Positions 26,807 through 39,663 are shown, counted from the first letter of the stretch. The stretch is 64,000 nucleotides of DNA from Spongilla lacustris (GCA_949361645.1 OX442418.1:7629376-7693375); one strand, 5' to 3'. The notes: generated by a model not told the origin, from the letters alone. Program-made: numbers and translations.

Positions 26807-27121
26807 ATGTCGGATCGCTTTGAACATTTGGATCCTACTTTCCAAAGACGGATTCGACGCAGCGTCCTGATCTCTGGTATTTGGGTCGGTGTAATATTAC
26901 TTCAAGCGGGCATATTTGTCGCAGCTAAGCCTTACCTCGATAAACGAAGACAAGAAAGATTGAAGAAAAAAATTGCCGATACTGCAATAAGCGAAGAAAC
27001 TCATTTTGCTGAGAGTAATAATGGCAGTGAGTTGGTTATAGCACCTCTATGCGTTGTAATGGAATTGGGGTTTTTTTCTTTTTTGGTATGTGTACGTCAT
27101 AAAGATGGAGACAGCCGGTGA
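26807..27121 (+). CDS. small one-helix membrane ORF (hypothetical)
   Basis: The frame opens with ATG after AT-rich sequence and encodes 104 residues. Residues 1-18 are charged. About 20-40 form a hydrophobic helix (ISGIWVGVILLQAGIFVAA), followed by a basic, coiled-coil-like stretch (DKRRQERLKKK) and an acidic tail. That is the pattern of small organelle or ER single-pass proteins; I do not recognise the family. The last third is less protein-like, and a possible donor (GGCA/GTGAGT at about 27025) suggests the true C-terminus may be spliced elsewhere. The frame overlaps the NSUN6 start by 17 bases in another frame. It may be a separate short gene, a bicistronic partner or an alternative first exon. 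Confidence 0.45.
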   Translation: MSDRFEHLDPTFQRRIRRSVLISGIWVGVILLQAGIFVAAKPYLDKRRQERLKKKIADTAISEETHFAESNNGSELVIAPLCVVMELGFFSFLVCVRHKDGDSR

Positions 27122-30100
27122 AACTCACCCCTCTAATTCGGTTTCATTCTTCAGTCCGGATGTCCGGGAGTATCTTACATCGGTGTTTGAGAGTGCATTT
27201 GTGAGAGACATCTATAAATGTATTTTTTGTGTCTAATTATAAATATACACGTGTAGTCTCCAGCATGCGTGCATGGTTCCAGTCTTATAATTAATTGCTG
27301 CATGCTGCAGACTCTGCGATTATAGTTATATTTCGGCTCCTCATCATCTGTCTGTACATGTGTCTCTTGATCTCACGCAGCCACACTACTTGCCAGTTTC
27401 AGCGGCCAATGTCATTCATACTCTCACAGAATATCTTGGAACACCACCTCCACTCACTACTCTTAGAATCAACACTCTAGTGTATAGTAGAGAGGAGGCT
27501 ATTAGGCTGCTGGAAAAGCTGCTTTCAGAGGTGAATAATAATTATGTCTTTAATTTAAATGCATGACAAGTATTAGCAGCAGTATACAACCAAACATTGA
27601 TGCAATCTAGCAATTTCTGTTACCCAAGACTCTTAAGTGATTGAAAGTTTTGAAGGATACAAGGGCCACTCTAGGTCTTATTACTATCCAGCCCATTATT
27701 TATTTATATGCAGTATACATGTACTACCTTTTGCTATAGTGAAAATTATGTAAAGATCACTGCAATATATATAGCACATTGGTACTCCTATTGTAAATGG
27801 AAGCACAAATGTATTTCTCACAATACAGATTTCTCTACCTTCTAACCTGGTATCTAGATACTTAAATCTAACCGACAGTTAAGCTGGCATTTTTTCCCCA
27901 TGCGTAATGTTATTTAAGTGCAAATATCAATGAATCAAAAAGTCTGAGTGAGCAAGTACTACGTGTAAGGTGCATGAAGCTATAGCTTGCATACTACATT
28001 TAAAATAATGCATTGAAACTTGGAAGGTCCTTGATCACTTTTATTTTTATATCATTTTTCACAGCTGTGGGAGGGTATAATTATTGCTTTTGTTATGTCA
28101 CACTTTGTGCTACAAAGACTGATTATCTGTTGATACATGTATGCACACTATAAACACAGCGTTATTCACATAGATTTTATGCACTGAGTTGAAAATCCAT
28201 TGCAACCATCACATATCAGAAAGGTCTCATATTGTCTACACGGTTGAGGTATAAACTTTATGCAATGTAATTACATGTAATTCTGGTACTAAAACATATA
28301 ATTAGCAGCTACTAAAATGCAATACCGCAATGTGCATAAAAGTGTGCGTCATGAAATCTATATATGTAATGATACTGCAGTTGTTGGTTTAACGGTCAAT
28401 AAAAATAAGGAAATTCTAATTGTTACATTATATTTTTAGCGATACAAGGGAGGCAAAATACACATACATGTACCAGTCTTATTTATATAATTTGTTTGAA
28501 TGTAGAAATACCTTTCCTTCAGCAATATCAAGCAAAAGCTATATCAACTCCTCCTGTCATACCTCATCCAACATTAGCTGACACTGTGATTATACCCAAT
28601 TGTGGTCCTCGAGAATGTGTCAGACATACAAGAAAGGTGATAGTGGACCTGCAGTGTGGTCTAGCTGTGATGAGGGGTGCAGATGTTTTTGCTCCTGGTG
28701 TAATGGCAGCACCTAAAGGTGTGAGATTATTGCTATTGTGTTATTCACTTTATGCACAGTAACTCAGCAGGTCTTCAAACTGGTGATATGGTCTCGGTAT
28801 TTGCTGATATGGAAGGAAAATGCAGGCGTGGACTTGCAACAGATTATGAAGCACAAACTCTGTACGTTGGAAATGGTGTTGCAGAATTAAGTAGGACTCA
28901 ACTCTTTGGATCAGAAAGTAAAAACAGGTCTGTACCTCCTCTTGGCATGTTGCTACCATTGCTTATACTAGCAGCCGCACGTGCATGCATGTACTATTTG
29001 ACCAGTCGTATCATTTGGTGTAATATATAGCTGTTGTTTGTAAAGACAGGGTGCACCTGATTGTACACTCTAGTGGTTTCACCTTACTTCACTTATTGGT
29101 GTTGGCATGAGCAGCACTTACAGTCTTATTTTCTTACCTCCAGGGGTACTGCAATCAAAATGGTGGACCCTTTATATGCTGCTCCATCTTTGAATTCTGA
29201 ACTGAGTGACATTGTATTCACTCAAAACCTTCCATCCATAGTGGTTTCTCATGTGTTAGATCCACAACCAGGTGAAACAATTCTGGATATGTGCTCTTCC
29301 CCAGGTCTGTCAGTACATAGTCTATTTTGCATTTCCCTGTTGATGTTATACTTTCTAAAGGTGGAAAAACAACTCACATAGCCATCCTTATGAGAGATAA
29401 GGTGCAGTCAGTGTTATATTAAGATCGCTTCTGTTTTATACCGTTTTACCTTAGGGTTGTTTGATAGCACTGGATAAAACATCACCCAAAGTCACCAAGC
29501 TGAAGCAAAATGTGAAGAGATTCAGGCTATCTCGTGTTCACTGTTTTATTTTTGACTCTACCAAAGCCCTCGACAGTGTTGCTTGTGAATTAAATCCACA
29601 CGGTATGGATCATAGTCAATTCTATGTGGACATGAACATGAAGCAACATGTGTTGTGCATGTATGCATACATGTACAATTGTTTCAAAAACACAATCACC
29701 TACATGTATGTTACAAGTTTTATTCACAATTTCAAAACTGGACCATTTATGTGTACACCTGTAGTTAAACTACACTACCCATCCACATAATATATGTACT
29801 TGGTTGTAAAGCCTGCATATGAAGTGATAAAATTTATGGCCATGTTTTTGTATGTCACAAATAACGTTCTATCATTTTAAGGGGAAAAGGTACTGCCCAC
29901 TAGTCTTCTCTGCATTTGGAAATATCACAATTAATAACATATATGTATTGTAGGAATCCACATTTCAAATAACTGGATAGTTTGCATGTGTAGATGTTAC
30001 TTACCCGTACCCCTAAACCATCACAGTAATCAGTTGCAATTGATTCAGGGTGTAATGGTTACTTTATATATTTTTAGTGCCAACACCACCACCTTATCCA

Positions 30101-30820
30101 CCGGAAAGCTTTGATAGGATCCTGCTGGATGCACCTTGCAGTGCACTGGGACAAAGGCCACAACCAATCTGCAAGATTTCCTTGACGGAGTTGATGTCAT
30201 ATCCTGCATATCAAAGATCATTTTTTGAACAGGTAGGAATTGCCCTTCATTGATGTGGTAGTCATGCACAATAATTGAGATAGGCATACATTCCTCCACA
30301 GGCAGTGGCTCTGCTCAAACCTGGGGGGACTCTTATTTATTCAACATGTACTTTCACTCCGGAAGAGAATGAAGCTCAAGTCGCATGGGCACTGAAGACT
30401 TTCCCTCAGCTACACCTTTCTAATCAAGTATATAATTATATGTAGCCCATATTGATTCTCCACCTAATTAGACTTCCACATAACTGTCCAATTTCAAGTT
30501 ACTACCAGTAAATTTATAAATTATGGTGGGATCATTTCTGATGGGATGTGCATTTTTACTTAGTATTTTAATAATCCCAGATCTGATAGCTTGTCAATTC
30601 ATTTTTATTCCAGATTCCATTTATTGGCTTTCCTGGTCTGCCAGGATTTGGTCTGAATACAGAGCAGTTGAGGATGGTTCAGAGATTTGGGCCCATTCCA
30701 TTTTGTGAGCTGCTGGGTAGTGAGCAAACCATCTCTAGTATCTCACATCATGAAAATGACTACAGCACTTTAGCAAGAGATACCATAGCATTCTTTATAG
30801 CAAAATTTGTTAAAGTGTGA
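27105..30820 (+). CDS. NSUN6: NSUN6-like RNA m5C methyltransferase
   Basis: NSUN6 places 5-methylcytosine on tRNA acceptor ends and some mRNAs, using S-adenosylmethionine. Ten exons close in frame: 27105-27200, 27381-27530, 28523-28718, 28768-28927, 29144-29304, 29361-29401, 29455-29602, 30078-30232, 30302-30427, 30614-30820, about 479 residues (family about 470). The order is an N-terminal region, a PUA-like domain (VMRGADVFAPGV, then GDMVSVFADMEGKCRRG), and a Rossmann methyltransferase. The SAM loop is CSSPGGKTTH across the 29304/29361 junction, ALDK follows, and the two catalytic cysteines lie in DAPCSALGQRP (about 30130) and YSTCT (about 30345). The C-terminus IAFFIAKFVKV matches the family. 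The exon 3 and 4 acceptors were chosen by phase; nearby AGs exist. The start was taken at the first in-frame ATG that gives a family-length N-terminus. Confidence 0.92.
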
Positions 30821-30886
30821 AATTATTCGAGATTGCACAACTGTTCGCATTTGCAGTGTTAGTTAACATTTCACATAGTTGCCAGC

Positions 30887-30892
30887 AATAAA
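30887..30892 (+). promoter_or_regulatory. probable NSUN6 polyadenylation signal
   Basis: AATAAA lies 67 bases after the NSUN6 stop codon, a normal position for an animal poly(A) signal. Confidence 0.6.
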
Positions 30893-31146
30893 ACATACTG
30901 ACAAAGTTAGCTTAGCTCAATTAATAACCTAATTTATGACAGTGAAATTTATATACTGTACTATTGACCAATAGCATTTATTTACTTGGTTATCAAAAAT
31001 ATACAATGTAAAAGATTATCATTATTATTAAGGATAATAATGACATCCTTAAATCAGGAGGATTTTTGCCTGGAGATTAAACATTAAATCTTTTGAATAA
31101 CATCAACAACAAAAACTGATATAAGTATAATTATACAGCTGGCATT
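30893..31146. other. intergenic, AT-rich
   Basis: NSUN6 downstream sequence with no supported feature. Confidence 0.4.
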
Positions 31147-31499
31147 TTGGTTCCCAACTGGTTCTGCAGCAGACCAGCAGACCTAGACCTCACTGATTTC
31201 ACCGCTTAACTCAAATGTCATTGCCAAAGTGAGATTCACAGGGGGGTCAGCAGCCGCATCTGCCGAAGTCCGAAAGCACATTGAAAATGATCCAAAGTGT
31301 GAAGAACTTGTGTGCCCTTCGCTGTGGAAGCCTATGGTGCATGGGGCTTAGAAGCACATCTCACGTTTGGCCCACAGGCTCTGCATCAATACTAACTAAA
31401 CGATCAATGTCCAGAGTGATTTCTAATCTATATAGTCGTCTGAACATGTCCCTAATTAAGGCAAACTCAAGAGCTATGTTGAGTAGAAGTGCATTGTAG
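31147..31499 (+). pseudogene. 3' end fragment of R2/NeSL-type retrotransposon
   Basis: In broken frames this matches the end of the element family seen at 899-3775: a relic of the endonuclease region, then AEVRKH...DPKCEEL and a terminal segment MSLIKANSRAMLSRSAL before a TAG. It is 5' truncated and has stops, so it is a dead insertion between NSUN6 and the kinase gene. Confidence 0.75.
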
Positions 31500-32733
31500 A
31501 TTTAGATGTATGGTGTAGTTAGTTGTTTATTCTACGTACGTGTGTATATTAAGTCTTAAATCATATAACAAATATACTAATTATATACTACATTTGATAA
31601 TGCCCTCATTGGATTCAAACAAACTAATCTACCTACACCCATCTGCTAAACTGCATAAATCCAAGTCTTTCATGATCATGGATGTTTCGTGCATGTTCTT
31701 GCAAGCTATGCATACTGTGATGACGCAATTTTACTCTAAATACTGGACAAATTTAGCAGTGAAACAAGTGTAGAATAAATATTATTTGCAAGAACTAGAA
31801 AAGCACTTGTTGTGATATTAGACTTTGGAATCATAATTCAATGACTTCCACAAACAAGTCACCTTAAATATAGTCTAGGATCTCTATACCTTACAAAGCT
31901 GAACCAGCAACAGATGTGTCTTAAAACACCCACAAAAGAATTCTGCTATACCATACTGTCATTGTCTTCATAATACTGTACTCTTTGACCACAAAAACTA
32001 ATGTTTTGTGTCCATGATGAGTCCCTGCAAGAAATAAATGAGCATTGGTCACTTCGCCATACAGTTCAGGCATGAGGAATCAAAGCATTAATTCAGCAGT
32101 GTCAATATCACTTCTAGAACTCACAAGTAGAGCATAATGATGACAGAAGAGTAAAGGAAGTCTATTAAGGAGCAGAAGGAGAGGCCTCAGCAATACAGTA
32201 GCCAGTTTAGAAACTCTGATGCCTTCCGATACTCCTGGTTAATTAAAGTCATTTGAACTTTTTAATGATATGATTTGACCTCTCAAACCATATTAGCCGC
32301 TTCACAATACCATCAGGATGATGTTAAATTGATGTTTTGCTATTACAGCTAACTGGGTCTGGGGGGCCGAGACTACCCCAACTTTTAAGTACATGTATTT
32401 TGATGTGACTGTATCACTACCGGTATTATGACGTGACTGGGGACTACACATGTAACGACACGGGCCTCGAGCTTAGAGTCTCGTCGTACTAGTAACCAAT
32501 GCACTAGCTTGATATATGAAAGTTGGAAGTTATAACTGATCTGTGGGTAAAAGAATGGGGGTCGGGGCCTGCGATAGCGACGAATAATATCTAAAGCAAT
32601 AGTATTCCCTTAAGTAACTGGTTACAGGTATCGCCACTACTGCACTAATCATGGGTGGGGTCGATACTAACTGTAATAATGATTGCCACGTGATGTGTTG
32701 TTATTAATTGGGGGTTTCCCTTATTTTGCAAAC
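31500..32733. other. intergenic region before kinase gene
   Basis: No supported gene. A GC-richer part at about 32350-32700, just before the kinase start, may be its promoter; no core elements can be named. Confidence 0.4.
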
Positions 32734-35700
32734 ATGGAGTTAGGATGGTGGCTGAAGGACTTAAGGACTGGGGATGTTGTTAATGGAAAGACTGCAATTC
32801 AAGTTCAGGCTGAAAACTCTATACAGGAATGGATGTACGAAATATGTCGTCAGCCAGCCAAAATACGATGTACCTACCCACCGCCCATGTGTTTACTATC
32901 TGATCACATTGTAGTGGGATTATGTGTTGGCGCTACGACAGTGAAATTGTATGGATTAAAGCCGCGCACGGAATTGCTGAAGGGGAATGAATTGTTAGAA
33001 ATGTTTGAGGACCAATTTCAAGATGATACATATGCCAAGTACTTTCGTCAGTACTGCGATTGGACCGTGCGTAGATCCAAAGCAGAGAATTTTGAATCAG
33101 TGTTAGAAGGCAAGTGTGCTGTGTACGCGCATATGCCCTTAGACGTAATTCTATATGTATGCATGCACCTGTAAATAAAATAAAAAATCTGTGCCACAAA
33201 TGTGCTGCCTTGTTGTTACACATGTATGCCTATGTTAGCAGGTGTATATTCGCTTGTGTGTTGGTTACAGATTAAGGAATTATTTCACTTATATTTCTAC
33301 CCAATCAGATTCTGTCTACAGATGTGGTGATTTCTTTTGTGGAATTTCAACCACCCTTCACAGTGATTCCATTGCTGTTTCTCGTCAGCCTTCTGTTGCC
33401 AACGACGATGTGTACAGAAAGGTACAGCAGCCAGTTGTCACTGGTCCACATATGCCAGACACTATGAAGCGCCTGGAGAAGCAGTGTAGTGATACTTCAC
33501 TGCTTACCGCTCCCAACAATGTTGCTTCTGTTGAGTCCAATGGCTACAATGCAACAGCAAATGAGTCTAAAATGTTGGACAATTGTGTGCAACAGTGTAT
33601 CGATGTGGAGCAATCGGACAAGGACCCAGCTACCCAGAAGGACAACGAAGCACTAGTTTCTGGATTTATTGTCACTGAGCAACTCCACATGCAGGAGGCT
33701 AAAGAAGAGGGTGGGCAAGGCCCAAAAGAGCAAGTACTGCCAAACCATCATGCCGAAAAGCTGGTGCAGTTTAAGGATTCGCTGATGGTGACTGGGGGTA
33801 CCATGGGTACCATGCATGAGGTTAGTAAATTCCTTGTGTGGCACTTCATTACTTCACGAGGTCCTTTTATAGGAGCCGGCTAGATGCCCATTTCTGGATG
33901 GCAGGCCTGAAGATCTAGTTTGCTATGTCCATGCTTTGGAACTCACATATAATGTCCCCATGGCTACCTGTGCACAGGTGTGTTGCACATATAAGTACCA
34001 TAGTGTATGTTAATATTCTGATATATTGATAGGATTGCAAAGACCATTTAGAGCCATACGTGTCTAGTGTGAAGCGAGAGCTGCAGACCATGGAGCAAGT
34101 TGCTGCCAGTGAAGACTTGAAACGCTACATTCTGCGGCACTGTCAAAATTGCCGACGGCAACAGTGCCGTGTACCTCATGTGGCTGCTGGATGGTACGTC
34201 ATAAGTTGGTTACATTGATACATGTGGTGATGTGGATAACATGCAATGTGCTTGCAATTTTGTGCCGTGTTGTGCTGCAACCATGTTATGTCATTGTGGT
34301 ACATGTACATTTTTGTGAGTGATTTGTGTGGTGTTGAGTGTCACACACTCATGTGGCATATTTAACGATGGTTACATGTTTCTATTTCAGTTGTCCTCCT
34401 GGTTTCTGTTCTGCAACAAAGTCTCCATCTTATTCGATGTCACTCCAGAGCAAGGCAGAGCTGCCCGTCGCCACTGTTCCCTTGACTAAACCGCCTGTTG
34501 GTGTGAAGGAAGTGTCTGTTGACCCTGAGCCTTATCAGAACAGTAGTGCTGTGGACTTTGCGAAGAACCCCATCCCTGAGCGTAACCCAGATGCAGGCTG
34601 CAGGCTTCATGTCCCCACAGAGACTTGCGGTGATGCGGCTGTTTACATTCCACAAGCAGTGTACATCCTCCCAGCTCCCGGTGGGAAGAGTGCTCACATT
34701 AACCAGCTGCTTGTTCAGTCTCGGGAAGACCTTCCTCATGACGTTAGTGGTTACCTTCATGGCACAGTGATCTACTCTTCCAAGATGACTGAGAATATGC
34801 AGGTAAGAAAGGGGTGATACTTATGCTCGTGTCATCTTTTAACCTAATCACCTGGTTGTACATTAGGGATAGGTAGTGTCTGAAATGTAGAATTCTTTAT
34901 AATATTTTGTCTTTTTCATATTTGTGTACATTAATATGCTTTGTATGCCCATCTTCATAGGACATGCAACACATTTTCAGCCCCGGAAGTCACAATAGTT
35001 GGATTCCTGATTTTTTAAAAGTACCAACACCATCCCAAACTCTGCTTGGTCGTGGAGGAAATGGCATTACCTTTGCCTACACTGTGTCGGACACAGATTT
35101 TGCTGTTAAAGAGGTCTGTTTGCTATGAACACTACGTATTGAATGAATTTCACTGATTTATAAAGTTGTTCTTAAAATTGTTGTATTATATTTTAAAATA
35201 CATTTTAGTACTGCATGCATGTACATACCTGAATATTATTGTTCATCTAACCAAATTGTTATTAAAAATTGCTGTACCCTACTTGTTCACATGCTATTTA
35301 TCTTTATTAGACCAAATATCGCAGGAGTGAAATTCAGTTGTGGCGTCAATTTGACCATCCCAACGTGATTCCTTTGTTGGCTGTTGTATCACTTCAATCT
35401 GGTCGCTGTCTCCAGTTTATGCCTCAAATGACATGTAAGTACATGTATATATACTCTTTCTGTTAATGTCTTTTTTGTGTATACATGTACATGTATGTGT
35501 TGAAACATATCACATATTTGAAATACTAATTATTGTAGGCAATTTGCGGGAAGAAGTGGGTAAAATTATAAGCCTAAAGTCCCTACTATCCAAACACAAT
35601 GAGGAGTTCTGGAGAGTGGCAGTGTATCCGAAGCTGAAGCACATATTAAGATCTACCTTAAGTGGCCTCGTTCACCTGCACAATGATCACCGCGTTCAAC

Positions 35701-38700
35701 ACTGTGATTTGAAGCGTAAGTGATGACAATCGATAAGTGTAACCAATCTCCATAACTGTTTTTAATATTCAAATTGCATGCAATGGCAATTAAACTTAAG
35801 AGACCTTATTCTAGAGTGCAAAAAGGCATAAACATCCAAAAGAGTAGTGGGTAGTTCAAGACACTGTAAATTCCAAACCAATAACAAATACTCTTGAAAC
35901 CTTATATATAGTTAAAGTGGCGAGTGTGCTACATGTGTATGTGTTTGTAATAATATTACATGGCTACTTAGTGCATTTTTTTCATAAATTCTAAATAAAA
36001 AGCTAAAATTTTATAAAAATATATTAATAATGCATGCTATGATGGTGAACAACCTTACAGTTTTTACATACATGTACTTCTGTGAGGGTGTGGTTTTCGA
36101 AATGGTCAGAAAGTGCATGTCCATAGGAAGTGATTCAAGTTCAAAATGAAGTATGACATACTATGAAATTCCATAGACTACAATCAAGTTATTACAGAGA
36201 GGGGGCTGTCAGTATTGTAAAGAATAATGTGCATGAATAAAGTGATCAATTGGTACGTTCTAACTCTCCAGGGTGACTTAAAATATATTTAAGTGATTCT
36301 TTCTAGTTGTTGCTAGCATAGTGACCTTCTAAATAGCCAATCGTATACTCCCAAGCTTTTCTTGGAAAAGTAGCATCCTATCTCATTTACACATGTAGCT
36401 TGGTGACCTTTGCACTCTTTCGCTTAGAATACTTCTAGTAGCTCCACACAAGTAGACTATGTTAATACCGCATCCGTGAGTTAAGTGGGTACAAATTTAG
36501 GGGAAACTAAAAACCTAAAAGATCCGCTAGCAATAAAATCACAGGTACTGGTTGTAAAATAAGTAAAGTAACCTTTTACACAACGTTTGCATTATAATTT
36601 ATAAGAGCTGCAACTATTGCAGTTTTGATGCACACACTTTAAATAGGCATATTGCGGTACTACACTTATCATTTTATCATTTTGCACCCCTTCCCTTCTT
36701 GACTGTAAATTGATAAGCATACATGAGCCATCTATATCAATGCAGCTCCTGGTTTCCATAATAATTAAAATTACATGTGCATGCAGACTCACAAAACATC
36801 GTGAAAAGCATCCAAGTTTAAACGCACGCGGAAATGTATAGAGTTATTTAGACACGATAGAACACATGCACACAGTTTTAAAAAATACATCGCTTACGAC
36901 TGAAAATCGATTGAGATGTGTAAAAGTTCAACTTGGCTTATACAATGTGATTATTGCCGTTTTTCTATGATGATGAATTAAGGTTTCGTCGGAATGGACC
37001 CCGTTTATATCGCCACATTTGTAGCATCCAGCGAGCTGAATGATCTCTCACAAAATGCATCCAATGTTGTCTCAAGAGTCGTACTTTCACATTACTGTAT
37101 TTGAAAACAAAAATACCCAACAGCAGACCTTTTAGTTTTTTTACTTCCCCCAAAAACGGCTTAAATTTACCCACTTTACTTTACGGACGCGGTATTAAAA
37201 CGTGTACGATTTGTTTATATAGCTCAGAGCTGGTTCCCGTGTGTTTTGTTCCTCACGAACAAAGAGTGGCCCCTATGTCAAAGGGTTTGAGAACACAAAC
37301 GGAACACTTGGGGACGCTGCATCGATATGAAAAATTATTTAAAGAATTAGATATTACTTACACATCTACAGTTACAATTGCCTAAATTTAAAATATATAT
37401 ATATATTTCATATAAATAAAAATAATGATGAACTCATATATGGTTCCCCCCCCCCCCCCCCCTTCATTTCTACATGTATGTCATTATGAGAAGTAGTTTA
37501 AGAAGTTAATGCTTTTTGCACTCTGGTTTGTTTGGTTTCTAGACACTGATGTTAGTGTATTTGTACACAATGTAGTTTTCCATAGTCAATCAGACCTGTG
37601 ATGCTGATTCCATGGGGGCAGAAATACATATAAGTACATGTACATGCTGTAATGGCTTGTTTCTTTGCGGAGGATTTTTGTACCCTTTCACTCCTGGTCA
37701 AGTACTTGTACTTGTACAAGATTCTACTGTATAGTCATTACAAGCAGTGAGATTTGCAAATCAATTTATTTAAATCCCCTATTAAGTAGTGACACCACAA
37801 GTAATACTCAGTTGAATGGCATAGTTAATTTACATGTATGTATTGTATTTCTTGCAGCACACAACATTTTGATTCAGTATCAGTGCAGTCATAACCATTT
37901 GGTGGACAGTGTATTTTGCTGCACTGCTGAAGAAAGGTGCACAGTCAAGATTTGTGACTTTGACTCAGTGAAGGAGTTCAGTTCTACCTACTACAAGGCA
38001 GACAAGACCATGGCTAAGACTGGAACAGAGATTTCAAAGGTGCTTGGAACAAAAGGTTATAGAGCACCAGAGGTGAGCTGCACTATGTGTACATGTGTGA
38101 TGTACATGTGTTGTGTGCTTGTCAAGTACAATGTGGCATTTGTACGAAAATACTACTGGAAGCTTGTATACATAAACTTCCCCCACCCTCCGCCAGTCCC
38201 AGCGCTTATACATGTAGTTTGGAGATACGCTTGTTTGAAAAAACATGCTATTTTTGTAAGGTCTCTCGTTGGGGGCGGAGGGGGGTGGTACTTTACGGTA
38301 CAAATATGTTTAAGTTAACTTTAAAGTACATGTACATGTACAGTGTATATATATTCGATGTGTGCATAAGAGTGATAATCAACTACCTGCACAAATCACT
38401 TGGGAAAATTAAAAACTAATGTTTACAACAGAGCATGGGAAAATGATGTGGTTGTTTTATTGCTACAATGTAGTGGTATCGAAACTGTTAGCTATTGATT
38501 GTAATACTTTTGTGTTCATTTGTTTTAGAAATTTCTAAAACCAGACCTGAAGCAGGATCCAACAAGTCTTGGTGCAGAAATGGAAGGCCCTTGGTGTGAT
38601 ATTTGGAGCTTTGGATCGTGTGTTCTCTTCATTTGTCTTGGTCCAGGTGACAAGAAGGATGTGAGCTAGTACTACTTCATGCTTGCATGCATATTGGTGT

Positions 38701-39466
38701 ATGTTTGCATGTGAAGGCTCAAACCCAATTAGTAGCCATCAAAAATGAAAATGTGTACACCTATCTGATGTAATAATTTCTCAACTAATTACACATCTGC
38801 AATTTTTATTTATTTTATATAGCGATTATTTTTTTTAATGACCACTGAAGCGTAGTCAATTATTGTGTCCTAGGGATGTGTGTTACCATAATAACAGCAT
38901 TCAAAAGTATTAAGCATAATAGGCTTCGCTTTGCAGGCAGACATGTTTAAAAAAGAAAAAGATGATTCGGATGAACGTGTGGAGCCTCTTGTGAGAGTAA
39001 GTTACTTCATTAACAACTACAGACAACTAGATGTAGATATACGTACACATAAATGCATATCATAAATCTAGATCATATATACATGTACATAAAGTGTGCA
39101 CATTACTTAAACCGTTAATGTTGGTACATGCAGTTCGAATTGAAATTGTTTTCATCTAAATGTACTTATCCAGGAGTAATGCTATTGTTGATGGCTGATG
39201 ATGATGTATTTTTATGTTCATTAATTTTCTTTTCACTTGTATTTTTGTTCTTTTGATGTCACTTTTAAACCTACACTTTTCAGGTGACTAGTCTGTTTAC
39301 AGAACCTCCACCACTTCATGCTGTGGGGGTGTTTGCTGCAAAATGCTTAAAGGTGCACATGTACATATATATGCTGTTATTACTTACTATTTGATGCTAT
39401 TTTTAGCCACAACCAATACAACGTCCTTCAGCTCAAGATCTGCTCCGAGATTTATTTCTCTCTTGA
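32734..39466 (+). CDS. divergent protein kinase, HCD/DFD motifs
   Basis: Thirteen exons close in frame: 32734-33109, 33309-33820, 33873-33977, 34033-34193, 34391-34802, 34961-35113, 35311-35434, 35539-35715, 37858-38072, 38529-38660, 38937-38996, 39284-39352, 39407-39466 (about 851 residues). The first 520 or so residues match nothing I know; they include a Cys-rich patch (HCQNCRRQQC, then CCPPGFC). The C-terminal kinase domain has a Gly-rich loop (LGRGGNGITFAYTV), the lysine in FAVKE, HPNVIPL, a catalytic loop HCDLKPHNIL, KICDFDSVKEF in place of DFG, TKGYRAPE, and WCDIWSFGSCV with late RPSAQDLL. The HRD arginine is Cys and the DFG glycine is Asp; the catalytic Asp, the metal-binding Asp and the Lys are kept, so activity is possible. 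Exon 1 uses a GC donor chosen by phase; an alternative GT donor at 33145 with an acceptor at 33241 also keeps frame. Start: first ATG in the open frame. Confidence 0.82.
36466..37194. mobile_element. TTAA-flanked inverted-repeat element
   Basis: Both ends are bounded by TTAA (36462-36465 and 37195-37198). Imperfect inverted ends of about 75 bases begin TACCGCATCCGT on the left and TACCGCGTCCGT on the complement of the right. The TTAA target site is the signature of piggyBac-type transposition. At 729 bases with no transposase, it would be non-autonomous. It sits in the 2.1-kb kinase intron 35716-37857. Confidence 0.78.
37446..37462. repeat. poly-C tract
   Basis: A run of about 17 C in the kinase intron, a little downstream of the TTAA-flanked element. 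Confidence 0.9.
38165..38303. repeat. short inverted-repeat segment with GC-rich ends
   Basis: CCCCCACCCTCCGCC at the left is mirrored by GGCGGAGGGGGGTGG at the right, enclosing about 100 bases in a kinase intron. A tiny MITE is possible; no target duplication is evident. Confidence 0.45.
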
Positions 39467-39544
39467 ATATGATTGCTATATGTGCTTGCATGTTTGTTTT
39501 GTTTCTAGTGTGTTGATGTGTTTCATTTTCTATGTACATGTAAT

Positions 39545-39550
39545 AATAAA
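39545..39550 (+). promoter_or_regulatory. probable kinase-gene polyadenylation signal
   Basis: AATAAA lies 79 bases after the kinase stop codon. Confidence 0.55.
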
Positions 39551-39663
39551 CCCCAGAGAAAACAAATGCTCCAAACTCAAAGTTGATCGAATTTAATAAT
39601 GACTGGTGCGGGTACATTCATGCGTATTTATTAATTTTATGTTCTGATGCTGATAAGCTGATA

